Shown here: piece after piece, positions 6,396 to 9,046 of the stretch
Layout: each line of letters begins with the position of its first letter
Position numbering within the stretch: the first letter of the stretch is position 1
DNA from: an uncultured Acidimicrobiia bacterium
GTDB lineage: Bacteria > Actinomycetota > Acidimicrobiia > Spongiisociales > UBA5794
Direction of reading: 5' to 3'
Length of the DNA stretch: 9,046 nt
Assembly: GCA_913031525.1 (NCBI GenBank)
Contig: CAJWGC010000040.1
Location: 1 to 9,046 of the forward strand
Position numbers and translations under genes: made by a program
Notes under the pieces: model-generated
What the model was told of the DNA's origin: nothing
What the model saw: the letters and a program-made list of their open reading frames with translations, nothing else
Database searches by the model: none

Positions 6396-7565
6396 TCAGA
6401 GAGCTTCAACATTGCCCACGGGGATGCACGTCTCGTCGTAATCGACGAGACGTGGAGGGCGATCTTCGAGAGCGCAAGAAGGGCATTTAGGATTCCTGAC
6501 GATGGACAGCTCCATGAACGATTGGTCGAGCGCGTCGTATGTGAGCAAACGACCGTTGAGGGTGTCGCCGATACCGAGGATTAGTTTTATCGTTTCGGTG
6601 GCTTGAATCGAACCGATCACACCAGGTACCACTCCTAGAACCCCTGTTTCTTTACAGTTGAGTGACAGTTCTTGTGGAGGGGGAAGTGGGAATAGGCACC
6701 GATAGCAGGGACCGTTATAAGGATCGAAGACAGTGGCTTGTCCTTCAAAGCGGAAGATCGATCCATGGACTATCGGGACTTTGAGGTGTAATGCTGCGTC
6801 GTTAACGAGATACCGAGTCGGAAAGTTGTCTCCTCCGTCGACTACTACGTCGTAATTCTCCATGATGTCGAGGGCGTTTTCGCTTGTGAGTCGTGTTGCA
6901 TAAGGCTTGATTTTCACATCGGGGTTCAGGCCAGATAGCCTCTTATAGGCCGAATTAACCTTTTGCTTTCCGATTTGGTCTGTTGAGTGGAGTATCTGAC
7001 GCTGCAGATTCGATGTCTCTACGATGTCGTAGTCCATGATTCCTATCGATCCAATTCCGGCAGCAGCGAGGTAGAGGCATGCAGGAGATCCAAGCCCTCC
7101 GGCTCCGATTACGAGGACCTTCGCGTTAAGGAGTCGAGCTTGTCCTTGTTCGCCGACGTTTTTCAAGCTGAGGTGCCGAGCGTACCTAGCGCGCTGATCT
7201 CTGGTAAGGCTATCGGAGTGCTGCCCGTTTTGTCCTTCTATTCGCCAACGTTCGAATCCGCCGGCGAGCGATACGATGTTTTTGTAGCCGAGCTCTTGGA
7301 GAGCTTTACCAGCTAGGAGCGAACGCTGCCCGCTGCCGCAGTAGATAACCATTGGTGTATTCGTGTTAGGAACTTTGGCCTCGACAGTGTGTTCAAGTAT
7401 TCCTTGAGGTATGAGCAGGGCGCCCTCAATAACGCCCTCTTCCCACTCGTTAGGCTCGCGCACATCGATGATGATGGTGTCCTTTTTGGCTGCGAGTTCT
7501 TGGGGGGTGATCTCGGGGATTGTTTCCCGAGCTGCTGCCAAAATATCTTGATACTTCTGCGCCAT
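6396..7565 (-). CDS. moeB: Rhodanese-MoeB fusion: sulfur-carrier-protein adenylyltransferase
   Basis: E1-like enzyme that adenylates the C-terminal glycine of a ubiquitin-fold sulfur carrier (MoaD, ThiS or CysO type), fused to a sulfurtransferase domain. Its 389 residues begin with a rhodanese domain (about 15-110: IIDVREPNEW, GALLIP, active loop CGSGQR with C76). The ThiF/MoeB domain follows (about 120-375). It has the nucleotide loop GAGGLGSP (154-161), SNLQRQ with R189, GKQK (199-202) and D246 in VDGGDN. The cysteine aligned with the MoeB catalytic position is C304 in LNCKETGVLG. Four zinc cysteines are present: C287/C290 (CYRC) and C361/C364 (CPSC). Actinobacterial MoeZ and eukaryotic MOCS3/Uba4 carry the rhodanese at the C-terminus; here it is first, an order also known in other bacteria. 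No Shine-Dalgarno site precedes the ATG, and TACGCT sits 6 bases upstream. No carrier-protein gene is visible, so the pathway (molybdopterin, thiamine or cysteine) is open. Confidence 0.95.
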   Translation of the reverse strand: MAQKYQDILAAARETIPEITPQELAAKKDTIIIDVREPNEWEEGVIEGALLIPQGILEHTVEAKVPNTNTPMVIYCGSGQRSLLAGKALQELGYKNIVSLAGGFERWRIEGQNGQHSDSLTRDQRARYARHLSLKNVGEQGQARLLNAKVLVIGAGGLGSPACLYLAAAGIGSIGIMDYDIVETSNLQRQILHSTDQIGKQKVNSAYKRLSGLNPDVKIKPYATRLTSENALDIMENYDVVVDGGDNFPTRYLVNDAALHLKVPIVHGSIFRFEGQATVFDPYNGPCYRCLFPLPPPQELSLNCKETGVLGVVPGVIGSIQATETIKLILGIGDTLNGRLLTYDALDQSFMELSIVRNPKCPSCALEDRPPRLVDYDETCIPVGNVEAL

Positions 7566-7571
7566 CGGATC

Positions 7572-7577
7572 AGCGTA
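7572..7577 (-). promoter_or_regulatory. Possible -10 element for leaderless moeB
   Basis: Read on the minus strand this is TACGCT, a match to the minimal TANNNT pattern, ending 6 bases before the moeB ATG. That is the spacing expected if transcription begins at the A of the start codon. No ribosome binding site and no clear -35 box are seen. Such short motifs arise by chance, so this stays tentative. Confidence 0.3.
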
Positions 7578-7794
7578 CTCGCTCTTCTAGGCCGTGTCGT
7601 AAAGGTTCAGCTAGTAGCTTTTCGGATCGTGGTGGATGGTACGAACCGGATCGTCAATCACTTTTCTTAGATCATGGAACAAATGGAAGATTTTTTAGCG
7701 ATTCCTGGTTCATTGAAGCTGAATGGGAGGTCAAAATTCCGTTACTCTATCTGCGAATTGTTCGTTTGATTTTCTCTCAAACCACCGCTGAACA

Positions 7795-8916
7795 TCAGCA
7801 GATTGCTGACAGCGTTGGGTACGGATTAATAGCTCGTCCACCATTTGGGTGTAATTGGAAGTGTGTGTGATTGGCACCGCCCGTGGCGTTGCCGGTATTG
7901 CCGACGTAGGCAATCACCGCTCCTTTCTTTACGTGGCTCCCAGTTTCGAGTCCGTTCTTCCATCGGTCAAGATGGGCGTAGTAGTAGGCGTTACCGTCAT
8001 CGCCATATAGCCACCAGGCGTTTCCGCCCAATCCGCCGGTTCGTTTGCGGAGAGTTCCGCTAGTCACGGCATAGATTTTTGTGCCTTTGGGGCTGAATAT
8101 ATCGTTTCCTTTGTGCGTGCGTCCTCCCGAACGTGGGTTTCCCCAGTCGTTTCGGAACCACTTGGGGTTTGCCTGAGGACACCGAAGGTACGTGTAGACG
8201 TTGCTTTTTCCTGCAGCTTGACGGGCACGTCGAGCCGCTGCTTTTTCGCGGCGGACTCGTTCGGCTTCGCGTTTTCGACGTAATTCTTTTTTCCATTCCT
8301 TCTTGGCGGAGACCGCTTCGGCGTCCTCTCGTTCAAACCATTCGAGAGCTACGGTTTGAACCAGTTCGATTTGGGCTATGGCTAAAGTCGCGTCCTTTTC
8401 AAGATTGATGAGATGATCGCGGTCTTTATCGAGGTCCTTTGTGAGGCGCCCGAGTTCACGTGAAAGTGCGTCTAGTCGACCGCGAGAAGCAACGTTAACT
8501 GCGTTTGCTTTTTCGAAAAGAGCCTGACTGGTGACGACGTCTTGGATATTCTTTGCCTCTAGCGCCACGCTGAAGGTTCCAAGGCTTCCGCTTATGTAGG
8601 CCTCGATCGCCAATTTCTTCGCCGTTTCCTCGAGTTCTTTTGCCGTAGTTGAATCGTCGGTTATCCGTTCCTCCAGACGATCCATCCGGTATTCGACATC
8701 AAAAATCTCGCTTCGGATCGTTTCGTAGGAGGCAATGGCCATGTCCACTTCCTCTTGGACTTTGACGTATTCCTCTAGCGCGCGGTCAGCTTCAGCGCGT
8801 TCGCGTTCGACCTCCTCCTTGCTTTGTGCATACACACCTGGAATCAAGAGAGTTCCTAACAGGATCACGGATGTGAAAAGGAGTAACAGTCGTCGAATTG
8901 TGGGCGTAAGCCTCAT
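7795..8916 (-). CDS. Secreted M23 (LytM) peptidase with N-terminal coiled coil
   Basis: Probable peptidoglycan endopeptidase acting outside the membrane. The 373 residues start with a signal peptide: MRLTPTIRR, a hydrophobic core at about 10-27, and a likely cleavage after VYA at 30. A long charged helical region predicted to be coiled coil follows (about 31-235), ending in a very basic linker at 205-237. The LytM domain covers about 245-373. Its zinc ligands are H268 and D272 in HKGND and H352 in HTHFQ; H315 (YYAHL) and H350 complete the catalytic set. The site is intact, unlike EnvC-type activators whose LytM domain has lost these residues. C246 and the terminal C373 could form a disulfide bond closing the domain. 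The layout resembles EnvC/NlpD-like division hydrolases and many actinobacterial M23 proteins. Exact substrate and partners cannot be read from sequence. There is no clear Shine-Dalgarno site before the ATG. Confidence 0.92.
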   Translation of the reverse strand: MRLTPTIRRLLLLFTSVILLGTLLIPGVYAQSKEEVERERAEADRALEEYVKVQEEVDMAIASYETIRSEIFDVEYRMDRLEERITDDSTTAKELEETAKKLAIEAYISGSLGTFSVALEAKNIQDVVTSQALFEKANAVNVASRGRLDALSRELGRLTKDLDKDRDHLINLEKDATLAIAQIELVQTVALEWFEREDAEAVSAKKEWKKELRRKREAERVRREKAAARRARQAAGKSNVYTYLRCPQANPKWFRNDWGNPRSGGRTHKGNDIFSPKGTKIYAVTSGTLRKRTGGLGGNAWWLYGDDGNAYYYAHLDRWKNGLETGSHVKKGAVIAYVGNTGNATGGANHTHFQLHPNGGRAINPYPTLSAIC

Positions 8917-8927
8917 GGGGAACCAAG

Positions 8928-8933
8928 GCTATA
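8928..8933 (-). promoter_or_regulatory. Weak -10-like hexamer upstream of the M23 gene
   Basis: Minus-strand TATAGC lies 11 bases before the M23 ATG, which would give a leader of only about 5 bases. No good -35 box is seen at 15-18 bases spacing. It is reported mainly because the gene also lacks a ribosome binding site. Confidence 0.18.
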
Positions 8934-8993
8934 CGAATCTGAGGGAAAAACGAAAGGCTTGTACAAAAGCGCTAATTGGTTGAGGGTTTTTCG

Positions 8994-9046
8994 TTAACAG
9001 CCGATGGTGAGTTCGGTGGTGTAGGTGAAGGGTCCTTCGGTATCAG
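8994..9046 (-). CDS. Possible C-terminal tail of an unidentified protein (runs off window)
   Basis: The minus strand at the right edge is open for 16 codons and then meets TAA at 8994-8996. The peptide is DTEGPFTYTTELTIGC. Its threonine-rich alternating pattern and terminal cysteine look like the last strand of a beta-rich, perhaps secreted, protein. Most codons end in C, more so than in the neighbouring genes. The fragment is far too short to name and could be a chance open frame. If real, its stop lies 77 bp before the M23 start on the same strand. Confidence 0.35.
   Translation of the reverse strand, partial: DTEGPFTYTTELTIGC

Noticed and set aside
7640..7665. Minus-strand GGTTCGTACC followed by ACCA, recalling a tRNA T-arm and 3' end.
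   Set aside because: The loop lacks the conserved A of TTCRA, the flanking bases do not form a 5-bp T stem, and no acceptor or anticodon stem is found upstream.
7764..7782. Inverted repeat with 6-bp arms and a 7-base loop just after the M23 stop, considered as its terminator.
   Set aside because: The stem is short and AT-rich, and no U tract follows on the minus strand.
7520..7870. Plus-strand open frame of 116 codons across the moeB-M23 gap.
   Set aside because: It overlaps the N-terminus of moeB and the C-terminus of the M23 gene antisense. It has no recognisable domain and no ribosome site, and its composition is that of a shadow frame.
8951..8971. Small palindromic element (GCTT ... AAGC around TTGTACAA) followed on the minus strand by a T-rich run, considered as a terminator for the edge gene.
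   Set aside because: Only about four pairs can form, and the T run begins several bases later and is interrupted.

Overview
This window is an ordinary housekeeping segment of a bacterial chromosome, roughly 50-53% G+C by eye. It uses GTG and TTG starts as well as ATG. Several genes that begin transcription units appear to lack a Shine-Dalgarno site. The M23 peptidase has a signal peptide, a coiled coil and a Cys-terminated LytM domain, a build I associate with Actinobacteria such as Acidimicrobiia. An uncultured mid-GC actinobacterium is therefore my best guess, at low confidence. I see no transposase, phage gene, tRNA, rRNA, CRISPR array or toxin-antitoxin pair.

Layout, plus strand, 1-6260. 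The window opens inside lipA (lipoyl synthase, C-terminal third). It overlaps by 4 bp an M24 metallopeptidase of the Xaa-Pro dipeptidase/aminopeptidase P type. Transketolase (tkt) follows, then an unrecognised 221-residue polytopic membrane protein 19 bp downstream. After a 135-bp gap containing a T-rich tract, a PduO-type cob(I)alamin adenosyltransferase overlaps a leucyl aminopeptidase (pepA, M17) by 4 bp. These read as two co-directional units, 1-4125 and 4261-6260, the first continuing upstream of the window.

Layout, minus strand, 6396-9046. A 135-bp convergent gap separates pepA from a rhodanese-MoeB/ThiF fusion (moeB). Next is a 229-bp gap, then a secreted M23 (LytM) peptidase. At the right edge is what may be the last 16 codons of another minus-strand gene.

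The genes do not form one pathway. They cover lipoate synthesis, pentose-phosphate metabolism, peptide breakdown (M24 and M17 enzymes), adenosylcobalamin formation, sulfur-carrier activation (MoeB plus rhodanese) and cell-wall hydrolysis. I found no convincing undescribed system. The points most worth a second look are the unknown membrane protein, the rhodanese-first MoeB architecture, the likely leaderless starts, and a marked over-representation of GATC/GGATCC.
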